A DNA stretch of 64,000 nt from Janthinobacterium aquaticum (GCF_009208565.1 NZ_WFLK01000013.1:150415-214414), one strand, 5' to 3'; counted from the stretch's first letter, positions 39,136 through 47,174 are shown. Numbers and translations: made by a program. Notes: generated from the letters alone by a model not told the origin.

Positions 39136-39444
39136 ATGAAAACGATCCTGGTATTGCTGGCCAGCTGCTTGCCGCTGCTGAGCATGGCGCAGAGCAAGCT
39201 GCCGCCCGACGTCGCTCGGTTTGTCAGCAACGCCGAGACCTGCGAGCATTTTGCCGGCGAATGGGATGACAACGACAAGGCGCGCCAGCAGGAAATCATC
39301 GCTGCCGTCGACCGCTATTGCGGCCAGGCGCAGCGCCAGTGGCGGCACCTGGCCGCCAGGTATGCCGGCCAGCCGGCCTTGAAAAAGCTGATCGACGAGC
39401 ATGCCAATGATGCTGTCAGGAGTTACCGCAAGCCGCATCCCTGA
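39136..39444 (+). CDS. Small exported protein of unknown function
   Basis: This 102-residue protein has a signal peptide (MKTILVLLASCLPLLSMAQS) and a helical mature part with two Cys (ETCEHF and DRYCGQ) that may form a disulfide. The composition is charged and rich in Ala, Asp and Arg. I do not recognise a named family, though similar short exported proteins with FAGEWDD occur in Oxalobacteraceae. It starts 10 bases after mnmE and could be read through from it. Confidence 0.7.
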   Translation: MKTILVLLASCLPLLSMAQSKLPPDVARFVSNAETCEHFAGEWDDNDKARQQEIIAAVDRYCGQAQRQWRHLAARYAGQPALKKLIDEHANDAVRSYRKPHP

Positions 39445-39538
39445 TGCCATCGCGCTTTGCGTATTGTCATGAACGACCGATGGCGCTGACGTAACCTTGC
39501 TGAACGGCACTGATGTGCCGCTTGGAAAGGGGCTACGC

Positions 39539-39736
39539 ATGGATAGCAAACAGTCGGTGGTCATGCCGGAACAGGGCGGCGTGGCGCCAGTCACGTCGTT
39601 ACCGCCGGTCATACTGGCCGCGTTGCCGCCGAAAGGCGCGTGCTGGTATTGCGACAAGCCGCTCGATGCGGTGCGCCGCTTTTGCTGCAAGGGCTGCGGT
39701 ATTGCCTATCTGGAAGAGGCGCAATACGGCACGTGA
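39539..39736 (+). CDS. Small four-plus-Cys metal-binding-like protein
   Basis: The 65-residue protein ends in a Cys-rich knuckle: CWYCDKPLDAVRRFCCKGCG, then IAYLEE. The pattern CxxC ... CCxGC resembles the N-terminal putative metal-binding domain of CcoI/FixI copper-transporting ATPases (CxHCG ... CCxGC), but no ATPase follows. The ATG at 39539 has ggaaagg upstream. The N-terminal half is low-complexity Pro/Val-rich. A role as a zinc or copper binding adaptor is only a guess. Confidence 0.6.
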   Translation: MDSKQSVVMPEQGGVAPVTSLPPVILAALPPKGACWYCDKPLDAVRRFCCKGCGIAYLEEAQYGT

Positions 39737-39751
39737 AGCCAATAGCGCACG

Positions 39752-40339
39752 CTAGCGGCGCCGCAGCAGCGCTTCGAGTGCACCTTCAAAATCATATTCA
39801 TGGGCGCAGGCCGCCACTTCCTGGTAGACATGCACGCCCAGGCTGGCGGCCAGCAGGGTGGCGCAGTGCTCCAGCATATCGATGGCTGCGTCGTCGCCTT
39901 CGCGCAGGTGGCCGGCCAGGCGCGCCAGCAGCAGCTGGATGGCCGGCGCGGCCGGGTCGGGCGCCACATCCTGCGCGCTGTGCGTATCTTCAGGGGCGCC
40001 GAGCAGGTCGCTGACGGCGCCCAGCAGCCGGTCCTGCGCCAGTTCCAGCTGCTGCAACTGCTGTTGCAACTCGGGCGCCTGGGCCCGCAAGGCCATTTCC
40101 AGCGCCGCCGTCAGCTGGTAGACCTGCTGTGCGCCGATCATGCCTGCCGCGCCCTTGAGCGTATGGGTTTTCAGGCGCGCACCAGCATAGTTGCCGGCCT
40201 GGAAGTCGGCCAGCACCTGGCGCGGCGTGGCGCCGTGGTCATGCAGGAAACGGCGCAGGATCTTCAGGTACAGCGGGCGGTCGCCCATCAGGCGGCCCAG
40301 CCCGTTGTCAATATCGAGGATGGCGGCTGGTGCAGACAT
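39752..40339 (-). CDS. Histidine phosphotransfer (Hpt) domain protein
   Basis: This 195-residue soluble protein has an Hpt domain near residues 10-100 with phospho-acceptor His59 in KTHTLKGAAGMIGA, the hallmark of phosphorelay intermediates. The C-terminal 90 residues are a second helical unit (IQLLLARLAGHLREGDDAA) that resembles the C-terminal part of hybrid kinases but has no second HxxKG site. No kinase or response regulator is adjacent, so its partner is elsewhere. It ends six bases downstream of the CAP gene on the same strand and may share its transcript. Confidence 0.85.
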   Translation of the reverse strand: MSAPAAILDIDNGLGRLMGDRPLYLKILRRFLHDHGATPRQVLADFQAGNYAGARLKTHTLKGAAGMIGAQQVYQLTAALEMALRAQAPELQQQLQQLELAQDRLLGAVSDLLGAPEDTHSAQDVAPDPAAPAIQLLLARLAGHLREGDDAAIDMLEHCATLLAASLGVHVYQEVAACAHEYDFEGALEALLRRR

Positions 40340-40345
40340 GCCGGC

Positions 40346-41320
40346 CTAGCGCGTGCTGAACGACCAGTTGCGGCTCACCGCAGCGCCGTTCAGCGTGCCG
40401 CTGAAGTTGACGTCATAGGTGGTGTTGGCCGCCAGCGGCGCCAAGGGAATAATCGAAGCGGCCCATTGCGGCGTTTGCGCGTCGCTGTCGTTTTTCAGCT
40501 GGCGCACCGTCAGGTCGCTGGTCGCGCCGCGCTGGCGTACGGTAAAGCTGGTCACGCTGAGCATGCTGTGGATATTGGCATGTACGCTGATCGGATAGCC
40601 GACGATATCCTGGTTGGGCACCGGATCGGGCATTTCGTTATCGCTGGAAAAACTGGTGGCGACTTTGGCCTGGCCGCTGACCGGGTAGGTGACGATCTGG
40701 CCGGCTGGCAAGCCGGGACCAAAGCCGTTGTTGGCGGCAAAGTCGGCCGTGAAATAGCTGTAGCCGCCGGCGCCCACCACGGCGCCGGTGCCGATTTCCT
40801 TGAAGACCGGTTCAAAGATCACAAAGCGGTGGTAGATGGCGGTAATCAGTTCTTCGGCCAGGTAGAAGCCGGAATTGTTGGCCGCGCCGGCAATGACTTC
40901 ACCGTAGGCATAGGAATTTCGCTCGTTGATGACATAGCCGGCCTGCGCCAGCCGCTCCCCCAGCCTGGCGCCGGTAAAGCCGGGCTTGCCCGCCACCTGG
41001 TCGTGGGACACGGTATTGTTGAGCCGCAGGTATTCGGAATGGCCGAGCGCTGCCTGGTCGATCACGCTGTTGCGCGCCAGGCTGGCCAGGCCGACCTGGC
41101 TGCGCCGGTAGTTGATCCAGTTAAAGCCGTCGGCAGCGATATTGCCGCTGAGGCCGGGCGCACCCGGCTCCTGCGTCAATTGCGGCAGCGGCGTTGCCGT
41201 CGACAGCGACGTTTTCTCGCCGGTGCCGCCACCACCGCCACAGGCGCTGAGCAGGGCGGCCAGCGCCACCACGGGAAAGGTCGATTTACACTGCTGGGCA
41301 AAGGCGGACAAGGCAATCAA
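40346..41320 (-). CDS. CAP-domain (SCP/PR1-like) lipoprotein
   Basis: This 324-residue envelope protein has a lipobox LLSAC (Cys27), a Gly-rich linker, and a CAP domain near 60-220: NWINYRRSQVGL, ALGHSEYLRLN and the His-containing YHRFVIFEP region. The C-terminal part (about 225-320) is a beta-rich domain with PLAPLAANTTYDVNFSGTL, an Ig/fibronectin-like pattern common in bacterial CAP proteins. Function of bacterial CAP proteins is largely unknown. The start is TTG 41320, chosen because gaggag lies just upstream. Confidence 0.82.
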   Translation of the reverse strand: MIALSAFAQQCKSTFPVVALAALLSACGGGGGTGEKTSLSTATPLPQLTQEPGAPGLSGNIAADGFNWINYRRSQVGLASLARNSVIDQAALGHSEYLRLNNTVSHDQVAGKPGFTGARLGERLAQAGYVINERNSYAYGEVIAGAANNSGFYLAEELITAIYHRFVIFEPVFKEIGTGAVVGAGGYSYFTADFAANNGFGPGLPAGQIVTYPVSGQAKVATSFSSDNEMPDPVPNQDIVGYPISVHANIHSMLSVTSFTVRQRGATSDLTVRQLKNDSDAQTPQWAASIIPLAPLAANTTYDVNFSGTLNGAAVSRNWSFSTR

Positions 41321-41405
41321 GGTGACTCCTCAGACGGACATGGCGTGATTCGATTTTAAGTTATTTTGTATGCCGTACAGAATCATCGTGAATCGTGCAT
41401 GACGC

Positions 41406-41429
41406 ACTGTGGCACTGTGGCACTGTGGC
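41406..41429. repeat. Tandem repeat, three copies of an 8-base unit
   Basis: actgtggc is repeated three times without change, in the divergent gap between the CAP lipoprotein and pssA genes. Such short perfect arrays can vary in copy number by slippage. Confidence 0.8.
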
Positions 41430-41526
41430 GCCGTGCCGCCAGGCGTGCGCAGGGTAGAATGACTATCGTGCATGGTATGGCCGTGACAGCGCTTTTTTTC
41501 ACCGATTTCTTTGGAATACCGACAAT

Positions 41527-42321
41527 TTGAATACTCCGCCCAAGTCGCGCCTGCAGCGCGCCAAGTATGCCTTGCCCAGCATGGTGACTTTGCTTTCGAT
41601 AGCCTGTGGCTTTGCCAGCATCGTTATTTCGGTCGATAACGCGCGTGTCGGCAATCCGGACGACTACCGTCTGGCCGCTGCGCTGCTGGTGCTGGGCGGC
41701 GTGTTCGACGCACTCGACGGCTTTGTGGCGCGCGCCACCGGCACCGGTTCGCAGTTCGGCATGCAGCTCGATTCGATTGCCGACGTGATGAATTTCGGCT
41801 GCGCGCCGGCGGTGCTGCTGTATTGCTATGGCTTCGTGCAGATGGGCATCCATGATCCGCTGCTGCTGCGCTTTGGCGGCATGGCCAGTTTCTTCTTTGT
41901 TGCCTGCGGCGCCATGCGCCTGGCGCGTTTCAACGTCAATGTCGGGCGTACCGATCCCATGTATTTTGTCGGTATGCCCATTACCGCCGGCGCCGCCTGC
42001 GTGGCGGCCGTGGTGGTGGCCTGGCCGGCGCCGATCGAATCGCAGTGGCACAGCTATCTGCTGATGCTGCTCTTGGTGGGCGTGGGCAGCCTGATGGTGT
42101 CGACGCTGCGCTTTCCCAGCTCCAAGCAAAAGAAAAGCGTGGCCGCGCTGCTGGTGCTGGCAGTGGCCATCGGCTTGCTGGTGTGGCTGAAAACGGCTTT
42201 CTTTGCGCTGTTCTTTGCCGTGTATATCGGCGTGACGCTGGCGCTGAACCTGGCCTGGCACTGGGGCTGGCGCGGCATTGCGCTGCCGCTCAAGTTCGAT
42301 GATGCCGATGAGATTGATTGA
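41527..42321 (+). CDS. pssA: CDP-diacylglycerol-serine O-phosphatidyltransferase
   Basis: The enzyme joins serine to CDP-diacylglycerol to give phosphatidylserine, the precursor of phosphatidylethanolamine. The 264-residue membrane protein carries the complete CDP-alcohol phosphotransferase motif DxxDGxxARx8GxxxDxxxD from Asp61 to Asp86 (DALDGFVARATG, FGMQLDSIAD). About eight membrane segments follow. This is the integral-membrane type II enzyme, not the E. coli type I. The start is TTG 41527; the next ATG (41581) would cut into the conserved N-terminus. Confidence 0.92.
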   Translation: MNTPPKSRLQRAKYALPSMVTLLSIACGFASIVISVDNARVGNPDDYRLAAALLVLGGVFDALDGFVARATGTGSQFGMQLDSIADVMNFGCAPAVLLYCYGFVQMGIHDPLLLRFGGMASFFFVACGAMRLARFNVNVGRTDPMYFVGMPITAGAACVAAVVVAWPAPIESQWHSYLLMLLLVGVGSLMVSTLRFPSSKQKKSVAALLVLAVAIGLLVWLKTAFFALFFAVYIGVTLALNLAWHWGWRGIALPLKFDDADEID

Positions 42322-42372
42322 GGTTGATTAAGGCGGCGAGGGGAATCGCCGCCTGTCGGGCTGCTGCGCTGA

Positions 42373-43401
42373 CTAGCGCGACAGTTCTGCACGCACGATG
42401 GCGGCGCCGGCGCTCAGGGCGTTAAGCTTGCCCCTGGCGACGTTGCGCGGCAGGGGCGCCATGCCGCAGTTGGTCGACGGATAAAGCTTGTCGGCATCGA
42501 CAAACTGCAGCGCTTTCCTGAGCGTACTGGCCACTTCTTCCGGCGTTTCAATCGCATGGCTGGCCACATCGATGGCGCCGACCATCACCTTCTTGCCGCG
42601 GATCAGTTCGATCAGGTCAATCGGCACGTGCGAGTTCTGGCACTCGAGCGAGATGATGTCGATATTCGACTGCTGCAGCTTGGGAAACGACTTTTCGTAT
42701 TGCAGCCATTCCGAGCCCAGCGTCTTTTTCCAGTCGGTATTGGCCTTGATGCCGTAGCCGTAGCAGATATGCACGGCCGTTTCGCATTTCAGGCCTTCAA
42801 TTGCGCGCTCCAGCGTGGCCACGCCCCAGTCGTTGACTTCATCGAAGAACACATTGAAGGCCGGTTCATCGAATTGGATGATGTCGACCCCGGCAGCTTC
42901 GAGTTCGCGCGCTTCCTGATTGAGGATTTTGGCAAATTCCCAGGCCAGTTTCTCGCGGCTCTTGTAGTGCGCGTCATAGAGCGTGTCGATCATCGTCATC
43001 GGGCCGGGCAGCGCCCATTTGATCGGCTGGCGGGTTTGCTGGCGCAAAAATTTGGCGTCTTCCACAAACACCGGCTTCTGGCGCGACACGGCGCCCACCA
43101 CGGTTGGCACGCTGGCATCGTAGCGGTCGCGGATACGCACCGTTTCGCGCTTTGCAAAATCCACGCCGTCCAGATGCTCGATAAAGGTGGTGACGAAATG
43201 CTGGCGCGTCTGCTCGCCGTCGCTGACGATATCGATACCGGCGTGCTGCTGTTCCTGCAGCGACAGGCGCAAGGCGTCATGTTTGCCTTCGACTAGGGCC
43301 TCGTCCTGCAGCTTCCACGGCGACCACAGGGTTTCAGGCTGCGCCAGCCAGGAAGGTTTGGGCAGGCTGCCGGCGGTGGAGGTAGGAAGTAATATGTTCA
43401 T
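42373..43401 (-). CDS. mesD: Core-type B12-independent methionine synthase (MesD-like)
   Basis: This 342-residue protein matches the C-terminal catalytic half of MetE only: TAGSLPKPSW, IDIVSDGEQ, GPMTMIDTLYD, IIQFDEPAFNVF, HICYGYG, SLECQNSHV and STNCGMAPLP. The zinc-site His/Cys residues are present (HICYGYG, NCGMAP). The folate-binding N-terminal half is missing, which defines the Mes family of folate-independent synthases. Its partner gene mesX (DUF1852) lies just upstream with a gap of 25 bases, as in the MesD group, where MesX and oxygen are needed for activity. The methyl donor of MesD is not known to me. Confidence 0.85.
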   Translation of the reverse strand: MNILLPTSTAGSLPKPSWLAQPETLWSPWKLQDEALVEGKHDALRLSLQEQQHAGIDIVSDGEQTRQHFVTTFIEHLDGVDFAKRETVRIRDRYDASVPTVVGAVSRQKPVFVEDAKFLRQQTRQPIKWALPGPMTMIDTLYDAHYKSREKLAWEFAKILNQEARELEAAGVDIIQFDEPAFNVFFDEVNDWGVATLERAIEGLKCETAVHICYGYGIKANTDWKKTLGSEWLQYEKSFPKLQQSNIDIISLECQNSHVPIDLIELIRGKKVMVGAIDVASHAIETPEEVASTLRKALQFVDADKLYPSTNCGMAPLPRNVARGKLNALSAGAAIVRAELSR

Positions 43402-43426
43402 GATAAAGGTTCGGCTAATGAGTTAA

Positions 43427-44404
43427 TTAATGGGCGCAATCGGCAACCCATTGTTCCAGTATGGCTTTATAGGGCTGGATAAAATGTTCGTCGGTAAATT
43501 GCCCCTGCTTGACGGCCAGCTGGCTGCGCTCTTCGCGGTCATAAACAATTTTTGTCAGCGAATTATCGGGATTTTTCAGGCTCGGCTGATAGCATTTGCC
43601 TGCTGTCGAATTCGCGTTATAAATCTCGGGCCGATAGATTTTCTGGAATGTTTCCATCGTGCTGATGGCGCTGATCAGTTCCAGATTGGTATAGTCGGCC
43701 AGCAGATCGCCGTAAAAATAAAAGGCCAGCGGTGCGACGCTGTCGGGCGGCATGAAAAAGCGTGCCTTCATGCCCATTTTCTCGAAATACTGATCGGTCG
43801 AAGAAAACTCATTTTGACGGTATTCAACGCCCAGAATCGGATGCCGGTTTTCCGTGCGATGGTAGGTCTTGCTGCTGGCGACACTGAGGCAGATCACGGG
43901 CAGCTTGCTGAAATGGGCACGGTAGGCGTCCGATTTCAGGAAGGACTGGAACAGCTTGCCATGCAGGTGGCCGAAATTGTCGGGCAAGCTGAAGCTGGCC
44001 TGGTCCTTGTTGTGTTCTGGCAGCAGCACGCTGAAATCATAATCGCGCACATACGACGAAAAATTATTGCCGACCATGCCTTCGATGCGCTTGTTGTCTT
44101 TTTTGTCCACCACCGTGGTTTTCAATATCTCGATCATCGGAAAGGTATTGCCCTTGCCTTCGACATCGATATCCACCGAGATAATTTCCATTTCGACGCA
44201 ATAACGATCCGCTGCAGGATTATCCCAGTGCGCGAGGTTGTTGAAACGATTGTTAATCATGCGCAGGGTGTTGCGCAAATTCTCCTGGCGGCTCTCTCCC
44301 CTGGCCAGATTGGCAAAGTTGGTGGTAATGCGCGTGTGGTCTGAAGGTTGATAGTTTTCATCAAACTCCATGCTTTTAATGCCAAATGCAAAAATGTTAT
44401 TCAT
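43427..44404 (-). CDS. mesX: DUF1852 protein MesX, partner of MesD
   Basis: This 325-residue soluble protein is a full-length DUF1852 member (MNNIFAFGIKSMEFDENYQPSD, VSSYVRDYDFSVLL-like core, EIYNANSTAGKCYQPSLKNPDN). Members always sit next to a MesD-type methionine synthase and are required with it, probably as an oxygen-using enzyme. Start ATG 44404 is chosen because conserved sequence begins there; the open frame continues upstream to 44593 across a terminator hairpin. GC is a little lower than the neighbours (30 of 60 in the line at 43801). It leads a two-gene operon. Confidence 0.85.
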   Translation of the reverse strand: MNNIFAFGIKSMEFDENYQPSDHTRITTNFANLARGESRQENLRNTLRMINNRFNNLAHWDNPAADRYCVEMEIISVDIDVEGKGNTFPMIEILKTTVVDKKDNKRIEGMVGNNFSSYVRDYDFSVLLPEHNKDQASFSLPDNFGHLHGKLFQSFLKSDAYRAHFSKLPVICLSVASSKTYHRTENRHPILGVEYRQNEFSSTDQYFEKMGMKARFFMPPDSVAPLAFYFYGDLLADYTNLELISAISTMETFQKIYRPEIYNANSTAGKCYQPSLKNPDNSLTKIVYDREERSQLAVKQGQFTDEHFIQPYKAILEQWVADCAH

Positions 44405-44560
44405 GATAATCCGCTGCTGTCCGAGACCAAAATTGAACTGAATTTTATGCGGCACAGTGCTGTGAGTAAAATGAATTAACTTTATTGATGCATTAGTTTT
44501 GCTCACTATGGGCTTGTACGCCTGCGCGCGCGGTCGCGCTGGCAGAAATCTGGCCGAAAA

Positions 44561-44580
44561 AAACCCGCGCAGGCGGGTTT
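44561..44580. terminator. Symmetric terminator hairpin
   Basis: aaacccgc-gcag-gcgggttt with A-runs before and T-runs after, so it can work on both strands. It lies upstream of mesX and next to the duplicated carboxypeptidase end, and looks like the former terminator of that copy. Confidence 0.8.
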
Positions 44581-44594
44581 TTTCATAAGGCAAA

Positions 44595-44619
44595 CTGGCT
44601 TATTTCATCCACAAACGCA
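44595..44619. repeat. Duplicated 3' end of the carboxypeptidase gene
   Basis: Twenty-five bases identical to 44866-44890, which encode the last residues RLWMK and stop of the carboxypeptidase plus downstream bases. Both copies are followed on the minus strand by a similar distance and then a terminator hairpin. Confidence 0.8.
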
Positions 44620-44630
44620 AGCGGGAACGC

Positions 44631-44743
44631 GGGGTCGGTTCCGCCATTTGGACACAGGCTGAGCCATAGCATGCCCACCCTGGCGATCAAGCTGCTCATG
44701 TTTTATACAGATGAGGTTGTGTCCGATTGGCGGAACTGACCCC
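44631..44743. repeat. MITE-like element with 25-base inverted ends
   Basis: The left end 44631-44655 and the right end 44719-44743 are inverted copies matching at 22 of 25 positions (cores GTTCCGCCA and TGGCGGAAC). The 63-base middle contains a smaller inverted repeat, ctcat ... atgag. No coding capacity. A half copy lies at 13320-13344. Confidence 0.65.
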
Positions 44744-44786
44744 GAGGTTCCGCGCGGCGTAATTCGGCAGTCAGATGGCGGATATC

Positions 44787-44821
44787 TGTCGGATTACGCC
44801 GTGCCGGCTAATCCGACCTAC
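44787..44821. repeat. REP-like palindrome, copy 8
   Basis: tgtcggattacgccgtgccggctaatccgacctac, just before the carboxypeptidase terminator. Confidence 0.85.
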
Positions 44822-44822
44822 T

Positions 44823-44850
44823 CGAAAAAAAAGCCCGCATCGGCGGGCTT
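44823..44850 (-). terminator. Rho-independent terminator of the carboxypeptidase gene
   Basis: An 8-bp stem (aagcccgc / gcgggctt, loop atcg) is followed on the minus strand by eight T, 20 bases after the stop codon. Confidence 0.92.
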
Positions 44851-44870
44851 TCTTCATGAGTGAGGCTGGC

Positions 44871-46016
44871 TTATTTCATCCACAAACGCATCGAATCCCA
44901 GGCGCGGCCAAAGATCGACGCTTCGGTCACGGTTTCCAGTGCGACCACCGGCAGTTCCAGCAGGGTCTTGCCATCGACTACCATTTTCAGCTTGCCGACC
45001 GGTGCATTTTCCGGCAACGGGGCGACCAGCGGGTCTTTGCGCTCGAGCACCGGCTTCATCTTGGCGGCGGTGCCTTTCGGTACGGTCACCAGCACGTCGC
45101 GCGCAAAGCCGATCTTCACGGTGCTCTTCGAGCCTTTCCACACTTCCGGCGTGGCCACGGCCTGGCCTTTCGAGTACAGCTTGACGGTGTCGAAGTTCTG
45201 GAAGCCCCAGTTGAGCAGCTTCTGGCTTTCCTGGGTGCGCGCCTGGTCGGACGAGGTGCCCATCATCACCGAAATCAGGCGGCGTTCGCCCGAAGCGCTC
45301 GGACGGCGTGCCGAAGCGATCATGCAGTAGCCGGCCGCTTCGGTGTGGCCGGTTTTCATGCCGTCAACGGTCGGATCGAGCCACAGCAGACGGTTGCGAT
45401 TCGGCTGGGTGATCTTGTTGTAGGTGAAGCTTTTCATGGAATCGATTTTGTAGAATTCCGGGTAGTCAGCAATCACGCGCTTGGCCAGCACCGACAGGTC
45501 TTGTGCGGTGGTGTAGTTTTCCGGGCTTGGCAAGCCATGCGGATTGGCAAAATGGGAATTCTTCATGCCCATGCGCTGCGCTTCGCGGTTCATCAGCACC
45601 ACGAACGTGGCTTCGTCGCCGGCAACGGCTTCGGCCAGCGCCACGGCGGCGTCGTTACCCGATTGAATCATCAGGCCGTGCAGCAGGTCGTCGATCGAAA
45701 CCGGTGTGGCCGGATCGATAAACATTTTCGAGCTGCTCGCGTCGACCTTCCAGGCGCGCGTGGACACGTTGACTTTCTGGTCGAGCGTCAGTTTCTTTTC
45801 CTTGATGGCGGCAAACACCAGGTACGCCGTCATGACCTTGGTCAGCGAGGCCGGTTCGACGCGCGCGTCCGGATCTTGCGAAGCAATGATCTGGCCACTG
45901 GTGGCGTCAAGCAGCAGCCAGGATTTGGCGGCGATGGTCGGGGCGGGAACGGTTTGCGCTACAGCGGCGGAGAAGAAAAGTACACTGGAAGCCAGTGCCG
46001 CAAGGAGTTTTTTCAT
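44871..46016 (-). CDS. Serine-type D-Ala-D-Ala carboxypeptidase (PBP5/6 family)
   Basis: The enzyme trims the terminal D-Ala from peptidoglycan pentapeptides in the periplasm. The 381-residue protein has a signal peptide (cleavage near 20), active-site SLTK at 57-60, SGN at 119-121 and KTG at 221-223, the complete set of penicillin-binding motifs. A C-terminal beta-domain (PBP5_C) follows, ending in the amphipathic helix SIFGRAWDSMRLWMK that anchors such enzymes to the membrane. DacA and DacC are both possible names; I leave the symbol open. It is a single gene with its own terminator. Confidence 0.94.
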   Translation of the reverse strand: MKKLLAALASSVLFFSAAVAQTVPAPTIAAKSWLLLDATSGQIIASQDPDARVEPASLTKVMTAYLVFAAIKEKKLTLDQKVNVSTRAWKVDASSSKMFIDPATPVSIDDLLHGLMIQSGNDAAVALAEAVAGDEATFVVLMNREAQRMGMKNSHFANPHGLPSPENYTTAQDLSVLAKRVIADYPEFYKIDSMKSFTYNKITQPNRNRLLWLDPTVDGMKTGHTEAAGYCMIASARRPSASGERRLISVMMGTSSDQARTQESQKLLNWGFQNFDTVKLYSKGQAVATPEVWKGSKSTVKIGFARDVLVTVPKGTAAKMKPVLERKDPLVAPLPENAPVGKLKMVVDGKTLLELPVVALETVTEASIFGRAWDSMRLWMK

Positions 46017-46128
46017 GAAGGCTGGTCTGTGAAAAAAAGAGAAGGCAGAGGACCATGCTGGTTAAGCTGCATGGCCGCGTGGAAAAAACAGTTAATTATA
46101 GCCGCGTAAGTGTGTGCTCGCCCACACT

Positions 46129-46791
46129 TCAGGCCTCTTCTTCCGTCGTGGCCGGCTTGTCGCCATGCCACAATGCAATCACTAGTTGCTTGATGTGATT
46201 GAGCTTGCGATGGAAGAAATGGTCGGCGCCCGGAATCACGATAACCGGGATATCCTGCGGCCGCGCCCAGTCGAACACGGCCGACAGGGGAATGGTGTCG
46301 TCGAGTTCGCCATGGATCAGAATGGTGTCGGCGGGAATCGTGGGCATCGCCCATTTGCCGGCCGCGCTGCCGATCAGCGCCAGGCGTTCGGCCGGCGCGC
46401 CGGCGGCAATCAGGCGTTCCTGCAGTTTCGATTGCACGAAAGTGCCGAAAGAAAAGCCCGACAGCGCGATGGGCAGGCCCGGATACAGGCCTTGCATGTG
46501 TTCATAGAGCAATTGCATGTCGTCGGTTTCGCCTGCGCCGTGGTCATGCACGCCTTCCGAGGCGCCCACGCCGCGAAAATTGATGCGCGCCACTACGTAG
46601 CCGAGCGCCACAAAGGCGCGCGCCAGCGTTTGCGTGACCTTGTTGTCCATCGTGCCACCATACAGCGGATGCGGATGGGCCACCAGCGCCACGCCGCGCG
46701 GCGTATCGGCCGGGAAGTCGAGCAGGCCTTCCATGCTGCCTGCGTGGCCGGCCAAGGTAAATTTTTCTGAATTGCGGTTCATCAGACTCAT
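46129..46791 (-). CDS. Alpha/beta hydrolase (COG2945 type)
   Basis: This 220-residue cytoplasmic hydrolase has the nucleophile elbow GFSFG (Ser114), HPHPLYGGTMDNKV and NFRGVGASEG near the N-terminus, acid residue in HGELDDTIPL and His in PGADHFFH, a complete catalytic triad. The substrate is unknown; the family is close to dienelactone hydrolase-like proteins. It lies 26 bases downstream of the ferredoxin gene on the same strand and is probably the last gene of the long MCE-VanZ transcript. Confidence 0.88.
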   Translation of the reverse strand: MSLMNRNSEKFTLAGHAGSMEGLLDFPADTPRGVALVAHPHPLYGGTMDNKVTQTLARAFVALGYVVARINFRGVGASEGVHDHGAGETDDMQLLYEHMQGLYPGLPIALSGFSFGTFVQSKLQERLIAAGAPAERLALIGSAAGKWAMPTIPADTILIHGELDDTIPLSAVFDWARPQDIPVIVIPGADHFFHRKLNHIKQLVIALWHGDKPATTEEEA

Positions 46792-46817
46792 GTTGGAGAG
46801 TTTCCCTTAAGGAAGCA

Positions 46818-47135
46818 TTAAATTTTTAAACGATCCACGACTTTGCCGCCCACCAAGTGGGTATCGATAATGTCATCGATATCGCTGTTGTCGACATAGG
46901 TGTACCAGGTGCCTTCCGGGTAAACCACCAGCAGCGGGCCTTCTTCGCAGCGGTCCATGCAGCCGGCCTGGTTGATGCGGATCTTGCCGGCGCCGTTCAT
47001 GTTCAGGTCCTTGATGCGGCGCTTGCAATGTTTCTGGGCCTGCTCGGCGCCATGGTCGCCGCAGCTGTTGCGGCCGTCTTCACGCTTGTTCATGCAGAAA
47101 AAAACGTGGCGTTCAAAATAGGGGGTGTCGCTCAT
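46818..47135 (-). CDS. Thioredoxin-like [2Fe-2S] ferredoxin
   Basis: This 105-residue protein has the thioredoxin-like ferredoxin fold with probable cluster ligands Cys14 (HVFFCMNK), Cys25 (NSCGDHG), Cys59 and Cys63 (AGCMDRCEEGPLLVVYPEG). This pattern is that of the Aquifex/Azotobacter 2Fe-2S ferredoxin group, also the NuoE C-terminal fold. It would carry single electrons in the cytoplasm; the partner enzyme is unknown. The start has ggag upstream. It sits between the VanZ and hydrolase genes, 39 and 26 bases away. Confidence 0.92.
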   Translation of the reverse strand: MSDTPYFERHVFFCMNKREDGRNSCGDHGAEQAQKHCKRRIKDLNMNGAGKIRINQAGCMDRCEEGPLLVVYPEGTWYTYVDNSDIDDIIDTHLVGGKVVDRLKI

Positions 47136-47174
47136 GCTGTACTCCTGCGTTGCGTTGATGCGCCATGATAGCGC

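Larger units (their letters stand above)
44405..44870. other. Repeat-rich gap between mesX and the carboxypeptidase gene
   Basis: No gene is seen in these 466 bases. From left to right they hold the mesX leader, a terminator hairpin (44561-44580), a 25-base copy of the carboxypeptidase 3' end (44595-44619), a MITE-like inverted repeat (44631-44743), REP-like copy 8 (44787-44821) and the carboxypeptidase terminator (44823-44850). Confidence 0.8.

Noticed and set aside
44405..44560. Riboswitch (SAM or cobalamin) ahead of mesX
   Set aside because: The leader between the hairpin and the start codon is about 155 bases and shows none of the conserved SAM or B12 riboswitch cores that I know.
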